DNA from: Scatophagus argus
Lineage: Eukaryota; Chordata; Actinopteri; Scatophagidae
DNA length: 64,000 nt
NCBI RefSeq assembly: GCF_020382885.2
Contig: NC_058496.1
Location: 8,672,501 to 8,736,500 of the forward strand
Direction: 5' to 3'
In this document: positions 23,889 to 35,789 of the stretch, one piece after another
How the letters are laid out: the number at the start of each line of letters is the position of its first letter
Position numbering within the stretch: the first letter of the stretch is position 1
Notes under the pieces: generated by a model
Database searches by the model: none
What the model saw: only the letters and a program-made list of their open reading frames with translations
Told to the model about the DNA's origin: nothing
Made by a program: the position numbers and the translations under genes

Positions 23889-26800
23889 ATGGCAAAAGGT
23901 AAACTTGCTCATTTGTTATCTTTTCGGTAATTGTTGCATGGCCCACAAGCTACGGTAGTTAATGTGTAACATAACTTACAGCTATGCTATATAGCGTAAA
24001 CAGAGGACCTACTTAGTTTAAATACAATAGCGAATATTTACCAATAAAACTCGCCGGTATTGGCCAGGTTTTGTGTAATGTTGGCTGAATTAAACTGGGG
24101 TGCTCACGTTTATTTATTCCGTGTTTAAAAAAGGAAAGAAAGACGTGCTGAGAACCGCAGACGCCGTTGAACATAAAGCCATCTCATGCAAGGAGACAAA
24201 GGAAAACAAACCAGCAACTAACAAGGTATGTTTTGCTCTCTGGTTTGAGGAACTTTAACTTCGCCAACTAAAAAACACTAAATTAAAAAAACGAGCAGCT
24301 CTTTATCAGTTGCCGTCTCCTGCCTCAGCTCGGCGTCGTAAACGTATGTAACCTTCTTACTGTGAGTTAAACCACAACACAGGAAGTTTGTGACGGATGT
24401 TTTCACCAAGACTTCGGTCTTTCAGGCCAAACCCACAGGCAATGAAAGGTGTGTACCCAGACACCGTGGGTATTTGTTTACTATACAGAAAGTTTCAGAT
24501 GTCTGCGTTTATATCATTGCTTGCTTAATGAGCAGCACATCACAACAACATTGTACAAAGCTTATTTACAGCGGATTATTAGCTTCTGAAATTATGATTT
24601 TTATAAGACCACTTTATTTCCATATCTGGTTGAGTACCTGAACACCCTCTTTAATTAGTGGCCTATAAAACAATTGCCATACACACTCAGACATCCTCAG
24701 ATGGTTCCGTCGCCATGGAGATGTGTACCATCCGGTTGGACTTGGCAGGCATGGCCGTGAAGTCTTCATCAGTTAACAATCTGTTTACTGTGTTTTCTGT
24801 TGGATTCAACTTTTTTCTTTTTTTTCCCCGTAAACCTGGCTAAATTTGCAGCATCCTGACTTCACATACAGAGTGGGTGGGAGCAGGGATAAAGACATTA
24901 AACACAGCTCGCTCCAGCTATATGGTTCATTCCTCCCCATGCTAAATAATTCTTTTTGCAGGATTGCGTAGGTAAAGTGCAGTCAGTTTTGCAGTGTGGA
25001 CGGAGTCCAAGCAAACCGAGATCCCCTCTGAGCGAGAGTTCGGGCAAGCTGATCCAGGAAGGAAATGAATCTGATGCAATGAATCCTGACATGTCAAAGC
25101 TGAAAAAAGGTGAGTACCTAATTTACTCTCAAAACAGTTTGAACCAGCTAATCTGAACTGCACTTGTTTGGTCATTTCTGTTACATGTGATCTCTGAGCT
25201 TTTTAGCTGTTATCTCCTATGTTATCATATGGTCAGCAGATTCAAGTGCACTACAAAAAAAACTTCCTGTGCGTGTGAATGGTACCAGTGTTCACTGACA
25301 CAATATCTTATGACACAATTTAACTGTTTTGTTGTTGTTGTTGTTGTTGTTGTTGTTGAAGGACCTTCACTCTCGATTAAGACCAAATGTTTAGAGCAGC
25401 AACTGTCAGCTACATTCTTTCCTTCTTGCTCATTTCAGACATACCTAATGAAATAAAATCTGAGAGTTGTGAGTCCAAAGAGCAGAAGACTGAAAAGTCC
25501 TCTCACAGTCATGGGACGAGAGAACAAGCTGTTGACCAACTCGAGCAAAAAGAGTCCACGGCACAAACAAGTGCCAGGCCTGCAGCACAGAGCAAAGTGT
25601 CAGCATCCAAAACTCGGAGTAGAACTGGTCGCAAACTTGGAGCAAAAAAGTGAGTGCAGGAGCCCAATGTGTCAGTGTAATGTTTTTGTTTTTTTTTTAA
25701 AAAAGACTCTTTCACAGCAAGTCAAATATATCATTACTTTGATAATGTCTCTCTTTTCAGGACAGAGAATAAAGTTCCCCAAAACAGAAAGGTCACAGAC
25801 TATTATCCCATCAGACGGAGTAACAGAAAAACTAAGTCAGAGTTAAAGGTCTGCAGCAATTCCCACCAAGTTAATACAATCTCATTTTGTACCTGCAGTT
25901 AAGATATATACATGATCATATTTTTGTTTTATTCTTGTACTGTTTGATTGAGCAAATTGCTTAAACTGTCAACAGGATGAAGAACACAAACACATTGATG
26001 ACGTAATAAAGAGTGGAACTGAAGAAGGAATGCAGGTAACATTTAATGGTTTAAACGTATTGCGCAACTTTCAGTGCATGAGTGTGTATTCTAACAACGG
26101 TCTGCAACCTACATTGTTAGTGGACATTACCATACTGATGTTTGCTGACAAAAAAAAATCTCTAATCACAATGTTATAAATGAATTATTATTTAAAATAC
26201 AGAAAGTAAAGAACACTGGTATAGCCATTCCTACACCATTGCTAATTCAGTTAAAGTTCACTCTGTTGTGTTTGACTGTTGACAGGTCAGACACATAGAA
26301 GGAAAAGGGAGAGGAGTATTTGCTGTCAAGGGCTTCAAAAAGGGAGATTTTGTGGTGGAGTACCACGGAGACCTGCTGGACCTCGCTGAGGCAAAAAGAA
26401 GAGAGGCGCAGTATGCTCAGGATCCTCAGACGGGCTGTTACATGTACTACTTCCAGTATCAATCGAAAACATACTGGTAAGTCCAAATGTGATGAACTGT
26501 AACTGCACAACCAGTGAATCTTCTGGCAGTAAGTGAAAACTTTACCATGCAGAACAATTCTACAAAATAAGCTTGGGTTTGGGAGGGGACCTTTGTTTCA
26601 TCTTGTACCCCTATCAATAAAAATGAGTTAGTCTGAGTGTATAAACTGGTATTCTGGGGGGATTATGACTTGCAGCATGTCTTGTGTTTTAGTGATAGTT
26701 CAAACTTTATTCCTTTACACAATATAGTGTGGACGCTACAAAGGAAACAACCCGTCTCGGAAGACTGATCAACCACAGTAAAACTGGAAACTGCCAGACT

Positions 26801-26938
26801 AAGCTTCACCCCATCGATGGAAGCCCTCATCTGATCTTGGTGGCTTCCAGAGACATCAAGGCAGAAGAGGAGCTGCTGTATGACTATGGTGATCGGAGTA
26901 AAGACTCAGTCTTGGCTCACCCTTGGCTCAAATACTGA
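23889..26938 (+). CDS. kmt5a: Histone H4 lysine-20 monomethyltransferase KMT5A (SETD8/PR-Set7)
   Basis: Eight coding exons: 23889-23898, 24134-24225, 24962-25109, 25439-25649, 25761-25848, 25976-26035, 26286-26476, 26728-26938. They join without frame breaks to 336 residues (the human long form is 393). The N-terminal half is basic and poorly conserved. Residues 161-169 read QNRKVTDYY, a PCNA-binding degron like that of human SET8, followed by PIRRSNRKTKSELK. The SET domain fills the last 133 residues, with GKGRGVFAVKGF, FVVEYHGDLLDL, GCYMYYFQYQSKTY, the NHS catalytic-site motif in GRLINHSKTGNCQTKLH, and ELLYDYGDRSK. The enzyme monomethylates H4K20 in chromatin and is destroyed in S phase via CRL4-Cdt2. 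The short first exon and the exon 5 donor (GTCTGC) are the least certain points. It converges with rilpl2. Fish can carry two copies; I cannot tell which this is. Confidence 0.95.
25330..25358 (+). repeat. (GTT)n microsatellite
   Basis: About ten GTT units in the kmt5a intron between the third and fourth coding exons. A spurious valine-run open frame crosses it. Confidence 0.9.
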
Positions 26939-27239
26939 AACCTCGACCACAAGTGTTCGTATTTCAGATGGACTGGCGCTCTCTGCTGTATGTAAAAGAT
27001 GCTACTGATGAGTAGTCTTCAGCAATGTTTTCAAAGTTTAAGAGTGTTTTGTTTTAAGTGAAGGCTAAAGCTTCAATTCACGAGATGTATTTTTGCAGCA
27101 GTTGTTTTTAATCCCTCTTTTATATACATTTTTATATGCAGACTGATGCAAGCTTGAAGAGTATTTCTCCAGGATGAATAGTTTCACATTGTCCATGGGG
27201 TTTCCTTTTGTAAATTATTACCTGTCTTGTAAATTGAGG

Positions 27240-27245
27240 AATAAA
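27240..27245 (+). promoter_or_regulatory. kmt5a: kmt5a polyadenylation signal AATAAA
   Basis: Canonical hexamer about 300 bases after the kmt5a stop, the first in its 3'UTR. Confidence 0.65.
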
Positions 27246-27949
27246 AACAGGGTTGAGTTTTCATCGCAGCTTCAGCATGGTTAATGATTAATTTTGATCA
27301 TCTTTGCTCTCTGCTGTGGGTTCTGAATAGGGTTTGAATAACTGCGACTACACCTGAAAATTAAACCTTAAAGCCTCACTACCCTGCCATTACAATAGTG
27401 ATGCTGTTGTTTGTGGCTTGTGTGCCAGCATATATCGTTCTGTACACACTGACATGAGATAAAACAAGCTTTTTTTTTTTAATTAAATTTTTATTCATTC
27501 CCAGAAAGAATACACAAAAATGCTATTCAAAATGCAGTAACATTTTATTATAATTTGAAGTTTATGACAGTTGGGGCCCTTTTTCCTTTATTTGACAGCT
27601 GAAAATGTGTTTTAGATTTAGATTTTTTTTTTTTAATTACATTTCCGAGCACATAAATAACTTAATTGTCAGTGAATGCATTCAGCATAATCTCCAACAG
27701 TAGTTAGATAATACTTTCCAGTTTCAGTATCTTCACCAAACTTTCCACATTATATTTTTCTACAGCAACTCTATATTACTAAAAAAAAACATCTTAGGTT
27801 AAAATTACCAGTACAAAACTCATTGCTTGTTAGGTTAACAAACACAGTGTAAAATTATTTTTTTTTTTAATTAAAAAAAATTATCATATAAAAGTGGTTG
27901 ACTGAACATTGTGTCGACAAATCCTGTTCGTCTTCTACATGGTCAGTTC
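27246..27949. other. Convergent intergenic spacer and rilpl2 3'UTR
   Basis: kmt5a (plus) and rilpl2 (minus) end here facing each other. The sequence is AT-rich with several T or A runs of 8-10 bases. The minus-strand AATAAA at 27544-27549 would place the rilpl2 3' end about 280 bases from the kmt5a signal. No gene is seen in it. Confidence 0.6.
27544..27549 (-). promoter_or_regulatory. rilpl2: rilpl2 polyadenylation signal AATAAA
   Basis: TTTATT on the plus strand, about 400 bases beyond the rilpl2 stop. Other A/T-rich alternatives exist nearby. Confidence 0.45.
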
Positions 27950-29851
27950 TTATTTTCGCCTGAATGAAAACCTACAAAGAGAAAAGGTCCTGAGTTAGTT
28001 TAAGGAGTGCGGTGGGGTGAACATGGAACAAAGTAGTAGACGTGCCCAGTGCGAGGAGGCACCACTGAGTCACGGCAGACCGTAATTACTGACGGCAGGA
28101 ATCGTTTGGCAGGCGCGCTCCCAGTTTCCGACCTCTTTTTCTCCCATTCAGTGCTCGCACAAACAGCTTCAGCATCGGCATGAATTCATTCGGTCACAAG
28201 TATGTCATTAGGAGACAGGAGACGGGCTGTGAGAACAATCTTCCTGCTCACTTACTTCAACATCATGTGGTTGCTGCTGAGAATTATTTTTTGAATCTTT
28301 GCCATCTGAGGTGTAAAGCTAAAAATAAATGTTTTAAATTCTTTGTGCTACTTCTTTCAAATTACTTTCTGCCTCCTGTGATTACCGCCTTGTTGTCTGC
28401 ACATTCACAGTACTTCATTTATTTACTGAACCCAGCCTGTTACTCACAGTTTGCTTATGGTTGTCTTCTCCTCTTTTGTATCGTTTATCGTGGCTGGACT
28501 GAGTTCTGTAGACGCTGGTGACTCCAGATCCACTTCCACCATGGCTGGTTCAGCCTGTGGCAGAATCCCACTGCAGCAGAAATGAAAGCTTCATGGTCAC
28601 AGGGAATAATTTAAGCAAAGGTGTTAAGGCTTTTTTTGCAAGATTGAACTGATCTCTTCCTGCTCGAAACCAGAATCGGTGCCGCTGTCAAAACAGATTA
28701 AAGCAGAAATGAAACGAGGGTAATTTTGGCTTTATCAGAACAAGCCAATTCTACTGCCAATATCTCTGCTGCAGTTTATTTGTAGATTACATTTGTCAGT
28801 TTAGAGTCAGTTTATTTATCCGAAACCCTGTGTGATGTTGCTGTGTACCCCTCAGTATGTCAATGTTTGATGTGTACTACTGTTAATATGCGCCAAACTA
28901 AGCTGTGTGTCTGCACTGCAGCTTCTTTCATTCTCGTGAAATGTATTTATCAGCTTAAAACATAAAACTATTCAGATTTTCACCCAGAGGTTTGCCAAGA
29001 GAGACAAATTTATTAACTAGAATGTAGAACCACACAAAAGACGTACTTTTGCAAAGCTTTCAGTGTGTCAGGTGGGTGTTTATTTGGGTAAATGGTCATT
29101 TCTGAGAGTGTATAATGGTACTGTTGTACGGGATTACACTGTAAATGTAGATGAAGTCTTTCCAAGGTGATGTCCTTCTCGTGTATGTAAACAGAGGTGG
29201 ACAGCACATTAAAACAGATTCCAATTAAAATACACAGTCAGAAAGGAGGTCACATGATGGAAACCGTACAGATTCTATCACAGGGTGGATTTGGAGCCTA
29301 GTTGCTCACCTCTTGAACAGCTGAAGCTCCTCCTGAGCCACCATGAGCTGAGCCTTGAGCTGGTTCCTCTCCTGCAGGACCTCCTTCAGCTCCTGCATGG
29401 TGAAGCGCGGTCTGTTGGGGTCCGTCAGGTCCACCACCATCTGGTTAGGTCCCGCTGTCTGCTTTGAAGGCAGACAGGAAAAGCATCTTAACACATCCAC
29501 TAATGCCCGAGCAGAAGTTCAATCAAAACACGACGGCTGACACGCAGTAACACTCACGGTGCCCTGGCCAGATGATCTCTCCTTGATCATCCTGTCCATT
29601 TCGCTCTTCAAGTTGTCCCGCTCCATTTTCAGCTCCTCCAGGGACAAGTTGTACTTGTTGACCAAAGTCTCGAACATTTCTAAAACGCGGACTATTCTAA
29701 ACTGTAAATCCGACACTTCTTCGCCAGTGCTGCTTATTTTCAGTAAATCTCGTCCGATTACATACGAAATGTCATACACATCTTCTACCGTGAGTTCAAA
29801 CGCGTCCTTCTCGAAAGCCAGAGCGGGCGACGACTCTTCGCCAAACTCCAT
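27950..29851 (-). CDS. rilpl2: RILP-like protein 2
   Basis: Four coding exons on the minus strand, 29558-29851, 29310-29458, 28448-28570 and 27950-27971, give 195 residues (human 211). The RH1 region contains FELTVEDVYDISYVIGRDLL and FRIVRVLEMFETLVNKYNLS, followed by a short coiled coil. The second exon has MVVDLTDPNRPRFTMQELKE and a helix ending EEL..FK, the RH2 domain that binds LRRK2-phosphorylated Rab8/Rab10. Both arginines of the N-R-P-R basic patch are present. The tail (EEKTTISKLFSFRRK) parallels the human KTIIKKLFFFRSGKQT ending and is split between the last two exons. The protein acts with myosin Va and Rab36 or phospho-Rabs in ciliary membrane traffic. The ATG at 29851 starts the acidic leader; in-frame sequence upstream has no ATG. 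Its neighbour rilpl1 is a paralogue in the same orientation. Confidence 0.93.
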
Positions 29852-30460
29852 GACGGAAGTACGCAATTCCAACAAAAAATACCACAATGAAGTCAAGTTT
29901 TTGCCACTAACTACTACTTAAAATACTCTTAAAAACAGCGTTCTTTTAATCTTCAGTTCAACACTTCCACTGGCAGAAGGTGGTCAACTTCCAGAGCAGC
30001 AGCACTTCCCCCATCACTCATCCACCAATGGGGCGACTCTGTGTGTAGCAGAGGAGGGCAAAGTATCCTAGCTACAGGTGAGTACAAAGATCGTTTACGA
30101 GTCAAGAGGACTCCCTGCCAGTCAAGGCGAGGTTTCGTTTTTCAAGGAACGGAAAGCAGGTATAATGGAAGCAGCGGCACTGACGGCTCTCAGTTTTTAA
30201 CTTGTGATGATCAGGTGAGAAAGCACGTGATTTAATTATGTTACATTTTTCTCTCGGTTATCTGTTCTATAATTTTAGGTGTTGTTGACATGACTAGTTA
30301 AAGATTCTTGCCTACATAAATGTAAATGATATATAGATAATAATTATCCAAACTAGGAAAATCTCAAGGACACCAACATAACCTCTACGGCATTTGGCAT
30401 TTGTCTTTGCCACCCCAGTGTTTGATAGTAATACAATAACAACTCTGAAAAGATAGAAAA
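29852..30460 (-). promoter_or_regulatory. rilpl2: rilpl2 5' flank and spacer to rilpl1
   Basis: Sequence upstream of rilpl2 up to the presumed 3' end of rilpl1. No TATA or CCAAT box stands out. A minus-strand reading frame continues a little way upstream of the rilpl2 ATG without a methionine codon. Nothing else is recognisable. The mammalian neighbour SNRNP35 is not here. Confidence 0.35.
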
Positions 30461-30466
30461 TAAAAC

Positions 30467-30472
30467 TTTATT
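30467..30472 (-). promoter_or_regulatory. rilpl1: rilpl1 polyadenylation signal AATAAA
   Basis: TTTATT at 30467-30472, with a second copy at 30476-30481, about 800 bases beyond the rilpl1 stop. It defines a probable 3'UTR of 30,450-31,272. Confidence 0.5.
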
Positions 30473-31272
30473 ACATTTATTCTGAACAAGCATTATTTTA
30501 CAGACGTAACCCAGCACATACGGGTTGTTATGGCACATTTTTACAATACTCATTGTTGTCAGCATGGGTTTCTTCTGGTATTTTTACAATTGTACTAGTA
30601 TAAACCACAGAGTTTGGTGCCAGACTGTAGTGCTGCAAGGAGACGTCCTCTTTTCATTCATTCAGAGGATGATTTATTGCTGGCACTGAGCTGCTGGCGC
30701 TTAACTCAAACAGTCTCTTAAACAAACAAAGGAACATGGTCATCCAGCTCTTTCACTGAACCTTAAAACCAGACTCAGACACCAGTAGTTTGCAATCAGA
30801 TACATTTTAACATCACCAAAACATAAATGACACAAAAGGCTGCTAAAAAAACTTTAAAGTGCTTGTGAAAACTCAATTCATACTCTGAGGAATATAACAC
30901 AGTCACACCATTTTGGTATTTGGATCAAGCAATGAATCGAGAAAGTCTGGCAATGCAGCAGTGATGCACTGACAAATAATGACGGAGCCACGAAACCCTG
31001 AGAGCACATAAGTACACATGGCCAGTTCCCTCACATTTTAATTGCTAAGGTTCGTTTAAAGTTCTAAGTTAGCTAAACTGCATCATTTATGAAGGTATCA
31101 AATGTATAAATGCCATACATATTTAGTTTAAAATAACTAATAAAATTCAGCGATATAACCAATTCTTGTAAATATATCCACTGACAAAATGTGTTGGGAG
31201 AAACAAACTGGAGTTAACATAATCTGAAGAAAAAAAGAGCAATGGTTTAAGAGGAAGAATTTAAACTCAACA

Positions 31273-33925
31273 TCATACAGAGGAAACAAGTCTTCTGATT
31301 GGCAACAACGTTGGGTCGTCTGCAATCAAACCAGCCGCCACCATCGGCATTATGGCAGTGAAGATCCTGTCCAGAGATGAAAATGAAAATGGTGACACAG
31401 GGGAAATTTAAAGTTAGAGGAAAAACACAAAAAAAGCATCAGAAATTATTGTGATCAGTTTTATGTTTTGTGACCCTCAATGAACAACAGTGACTCACTA
31501 TTCACCCCACTGAATATATGAGAACCATGACTGCTAGTTTTTAAGTTTGTAAGACCAATTATAATTATAATTATAAATTTCACTGCTGGAATGTCACGGG
31601 AGAAAAGACTGCTGGTCTCCTTGAGATGAACCTTGGTGTATGAAGAAAAGCGTCGTATCAAGTGGAAACTGGATACAGCATCACAGGCTGAGCCCCAATC
31701 ACGTCTATTAAAGGTATTCAGTGGTGCCTGAAGTTAAAACTTCCTGTTTAGCCCTCTGCTAATGTGCATGTGAATAAAATGATTAATTGTGCAACTCTTC
31801 TGAACTTTCCAAGAGTTGATGGACCAAATTGATCAAATTGTGATAATGTAATGAGCCTTACAGCCACCTCTTTTTGAGCCTGAGTACTTGAGATACATGT
31901 GATATTGTAATTGTACACTTTGGCCATGATGTCAAATTGCCTTTAAAGTCTACTGTCGCACTCTTTACTCACAAGCGTCTAATTCCTAATTCGGGCAGAT
32001 CAGTGGATTTGGAGCAGGGCAGAGGAGATGAAGTACAGACAATGGAGCTGACGTCATCTTCAATCTCCTCACTGAGGGACATGGAAAAGGCAATTGTTAA
32101 CTTTTGCATCAGTATAATGTGCAGTTGAGTTCAAACCTTAATTGTGGAAGCAAAACTTACCTTTTAAAATATGCCAGCTCTTCCTGTAACACAAACACCT
32201 GGGCCTTGAGTTCATTCCTCTCCTGCAGGACATCCCGCAGCTCCTGCAGGGTGAAGCGAGGTTTGTCAAACTCCTCATCCACACTGTCTGTGTCCTCCTC
32301 TGGCTCTCTATCAGTTGATGTTTTCTGCAGTCAAAACACAAATTCAGCATTGACTGTCCATTGACACTCATTATGAAACAGGTAGCTCAATAAGTCTGCA
32401 TTAGGCAGCCACTTCGAGGACACACAATCTTTGTCTCTGTTGGCAAAGGTGAATCGATTTATTTCAATTACCTAAAACAGAAAAGTGTGTTGGTAAGGAG
32501 GTTGCTGCGTTGTCTGTTTCTTGTGCATGTGCACCAGCTGCATGTGGCTATTCGTATTAACAATTACTAGAAACCCACCATCAAAGATAGCAATGCTACA
32601 ATAAAAGAGGAAAAAAGGAACACTGTATCCTCATGTACACAAAGCAGGTTTAAAAATAGTCAAAGTAAAAAACAAAAGGGTAGGAATTGTATTCTACGTG
32701 TCTATAAGGCCTCGTGCACCCACCAGCATGACAGAGTGATAACGCTTTGTGTTGGATATAAACAGCCTTAGAGTCGATCTTTGCTATAACCACAGTATGC
32801 AGGGGAGAGTTAAGCTGATGTTACCGGAAACAATGCTGTCGTGTCCTCATCATCGTCAACCTTTTCCTCAATATTTTCTTTGTTTGGTGACCTTGGGAGA
32901 GGGGAAGGAGTCTTATCAGGCTCAAAGCAGTTCGCCAGAAAGTCAGGGTCCCCTCCACACTCCACCCACACTGAATCTGATTTGAGGGTGTTAGCTGGTG
33001 TTGCTGCCAAGGACTGGATGAGTAACACAAAACATCCACTCAGGCACAAGAAGACTTAACAAACTATTGCCAAACACAGTTTCAACATATTTATATTTAT
33101 GGACCCTTTTTCCTTTTCTTACCGTCATCTGTGGTGATGTAAGCGATGGGATTTCAGATGTGGCAAGAGAGGTTTCTACTATATTAGTGACCTCTCTCTC
33201 CAATTCCCACCCGCGGAGCTCCTTTCTCAGCCTTGTGACCTCCAGCTGCAGAGCCCCCAGCTCCTGCTGCTGTGCCTGGTACGCAGCCTCCAGTTCAGCC
33301 CTCTGCTGGATCAGTGCTTTGCCCTGAGCCTCCATCACTCCTATCCTGTGACGAAGGTCCTGATTGATTCTTATCAACCGATGCTGCTGCATCTGGAGCT
33401 AAAGTTGGTGGAATGAATAAATTGTGAACTCGAGTAAATATTTTTGTATACAGTATACAGGATGTCAGTATACAGGATGTGCTGCGCATGATCTAAGTCC
33501 TCACCGCCTCAATATCTTCGTTTTTTAATGTCAGCTCGTGGTCTTTAGCCCGGATTTCATCTCTCTGCTTCTCCACCAAGTCTTTCAGCTTCTTCATCAC
33601 CTGCCTCTCCTTCTCTGACACTCCTGTGCATATCATAAAAAAACACTGAAATACTGTCTAACACGAGGCTGTCGTGCCTAAAACTAATGTCTGACTAGAA
33701 GGTGGGAATTCACTCTAAAAAGTTATGGTATACTTTGGAAAACTGTTGTCAGTAATGCTGGCATTGGCCTTCAAAACACGGTCTCTTTAAGACTTGCACA
33801 GGCGTCCTCCTGGTAAAGCATGTGTTACAATATGAATGTATTTTTCTAGAAAAATAATATGTCAATGAGAAGAATAATAATACCATGCAGTAACCATTCA
33901 TTTGGCTGGACATGTTTTGTAAGTG

Positions 33926-33956
<31 letters not shown>

Positions 33957-35789
33957 GGCCCTGGCAGTAAGTGTAGCTGCAGCCACCATGAGAAGTCTCA
34001 CACAAGAGCTATATTTTGGTCTGCTTCAAAAATAGTCTCCTTTGCAAGCTCCTGACTGTCTCCCTTCACAGCCTCCTTTTTCATGTCAACATGCCAGAGT
34101 GCAGCATATATACTGTGCTGCTGTGCAATCCCACGTGACTACACAACATACAGCAGACAGCAGGATAACGAGATGTGTGCTGGAACTCACAGCCGAGACC
34201 AAACACACTTAGTATTCAGTGTCTGTACTGTACAACACAAACTGCATTTCAAGACTCCAAACAGGAACAGACAACCTACCAGGCTATGTGGGGATTATAC
34301 TTATTATACTATACTATATTGTGCATAATTCCATATTCTTCATATTTGTTTATATGATGTTGATACAGATCAACTGTGACGATCACAGTCACTATAATCT
34401 CCATCTAGAGACGAACTAATATAACTTTTTCTCTCCAGACACTGATTCTGATTCTAAACTCAGCTCAGGGTATCTCATAAGTACCAATCCATTATGAGTG
34501 CTTTCTTTTTTACAAATTTAAAATTGCAGAACTCATGGCATGGAACTCACTGGGATCATTTTTAGCATGCGGCCAGGGATGCTGTCACACTAAAAGCTGA
34601 ACTGAAAGTCTGCTGTTACTGCAAGAACTGAACTAATGGATGTAAAATTAATGTAAATGAATGAAAAATGAAATTAGTGTGGATCAGACACACCATTGCT
34701 GATACCCGATCTGCTTTATAATTATGACATGGATACCAGTACCTGGATAGATGTGCATTGGACTGGTGAATCTCTATCACCATACAATCAGAAAATAAAA
34801 TCAAGAGGTCTGGAAGCTATCCATTAAGTTATTCCAACTGAAAAGCTGGATAAATGTAATAAGCGTTTAAAAAACACTTCTCTGCACTCAATACTGAGCT
34901 GTCAAACTCTGCATGAAAGCCACCGCTGCAGACAACCCACCCTCCTGTTTCTGCAGGTCTTCCTCGTTGACTGGAGGCTCTTTGAGAGGGAGGCTCATTA
35001 AGAGCCTCTTGTTCTCTGCCTGAAGCTGAGTGATTTGAGAGAGCAGGTCCTGGACTTCTCCTCTCCACACATCCTCCACCAGCTCCAAGTCCTGAGCACA
35101 GGAGAGACAGAAAACAGTCTAAAAACCAGCACAGTCAAGGGTCTGCACAGAGTACTTGATACTTCTTTGAAAGGGGTCAATATACAGTAGCTCCATGAAC
35201 ATAAGAGTACAACTCTTTACTTCAGATTTTGCTGCCTCCGGTGTCAACTGGCTTTCTTGTTATTGTATATTATTTAAAGCTATAAGTGTTGTAAATGTAT
35301 TAATGTTAAGTATAAAGTATAAAATGAGCAAACTGTTTCCTAATCATTATCACAGCATAGTAAGCAATTTTGAAATGTATGTCACTGCAGACCTTGAAAG
35401 TAAATACGCAGCTAGGTCACAGACAGACAGACAGACAGACAGGTACACAGATAAACATACAGGTAGACAGACAAGTAAACGGACAGACACACTGAGACCT
35501 TCTGATGCTTCCTCTCCTGTTTGTGTCTGTCGCTCCGCTCCTGTCGTAACCTATCCAGCTCCCTCCGCAGCTCCTCGGCCTCTTGCCCGGCAGGTCCGCG
35601 GCTCACCAGCGCCTCCAGCAGCTCCAGGACCCGCACCACCTTGGGCACCACACCGACCAGAGACTCGCACCCAAATCTGTCGATGATCCGTTCAAATTCC
35701 TGCCCGAGTACCGCGGCTATGTCGTACACATCCACGACAGTCAGCTCCGTCGCGGGTCTGTCCAGCGCTGACATAACGCAAGTTTCCAT
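31273..35789 (-). CDS. rilpl1: RILP-like protein 1
   Basis: Eight coding exons on the minus strand: 35499-35789, 34941-35091, 33505-33623, 33123-33398, 32825-33013, 32161-32324, 31973-32071, 31273-31366. They give 460 residues (human 403). The RH1 domain reads ELTVVDVYDIAAVLGQEFER and VPKVVRVLELLEALVSRG. Then comes a long coiled coil (KHQKDLELVEDVWRGEVQDL; SEKERQVMKKLKDLVEKQRD; RINQDLRHRIGVMEAQGKAL). An extra acidic exon (residues 280-342) precedes the RH2 domain, FDKPRFTLQELRDVLQERNE. The first basic residue of the usual N-R-P-R patch is lysine here. The tail is RRLIFTAIMPMVAAGLIADD and 14 more residues. RILPL1 recruits phospho-Rab8/10/12 to lysosomes and centrosomes and affects ciliogenesis. 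The exon 1 donor (GTCTCA) is weak but forced by homology. The ATG at 35789 is the first in frame; a TTG lies six codons upstream. Confidence 0.92.
33926..33952 (+). repeat. (TG)n microsatellite
   Basis: About 13 TG units inside the rilpl1 intron between its second and third coding exons. Confidence 0.9.
35418..35485 (+). repeat. (ACAG)n-type tetranucleotide repeat
   Basis: ACAGACAGACAG units followed by diverged copies, beginning a few bases past the rilpl1 exon 1 donor. It produces a frame extension of the exon that should not be taken as coding. Confidence 0.8.

Noticed and set aside
35412-35498. Extension of rilpl1 exon 1 past KHQK into a Leu-Ser-Val-rich run
   Set aside because: This is translation of the ACAG repeat beyond the donor; homology to human RILPL1 continues at the exon starting 35091.
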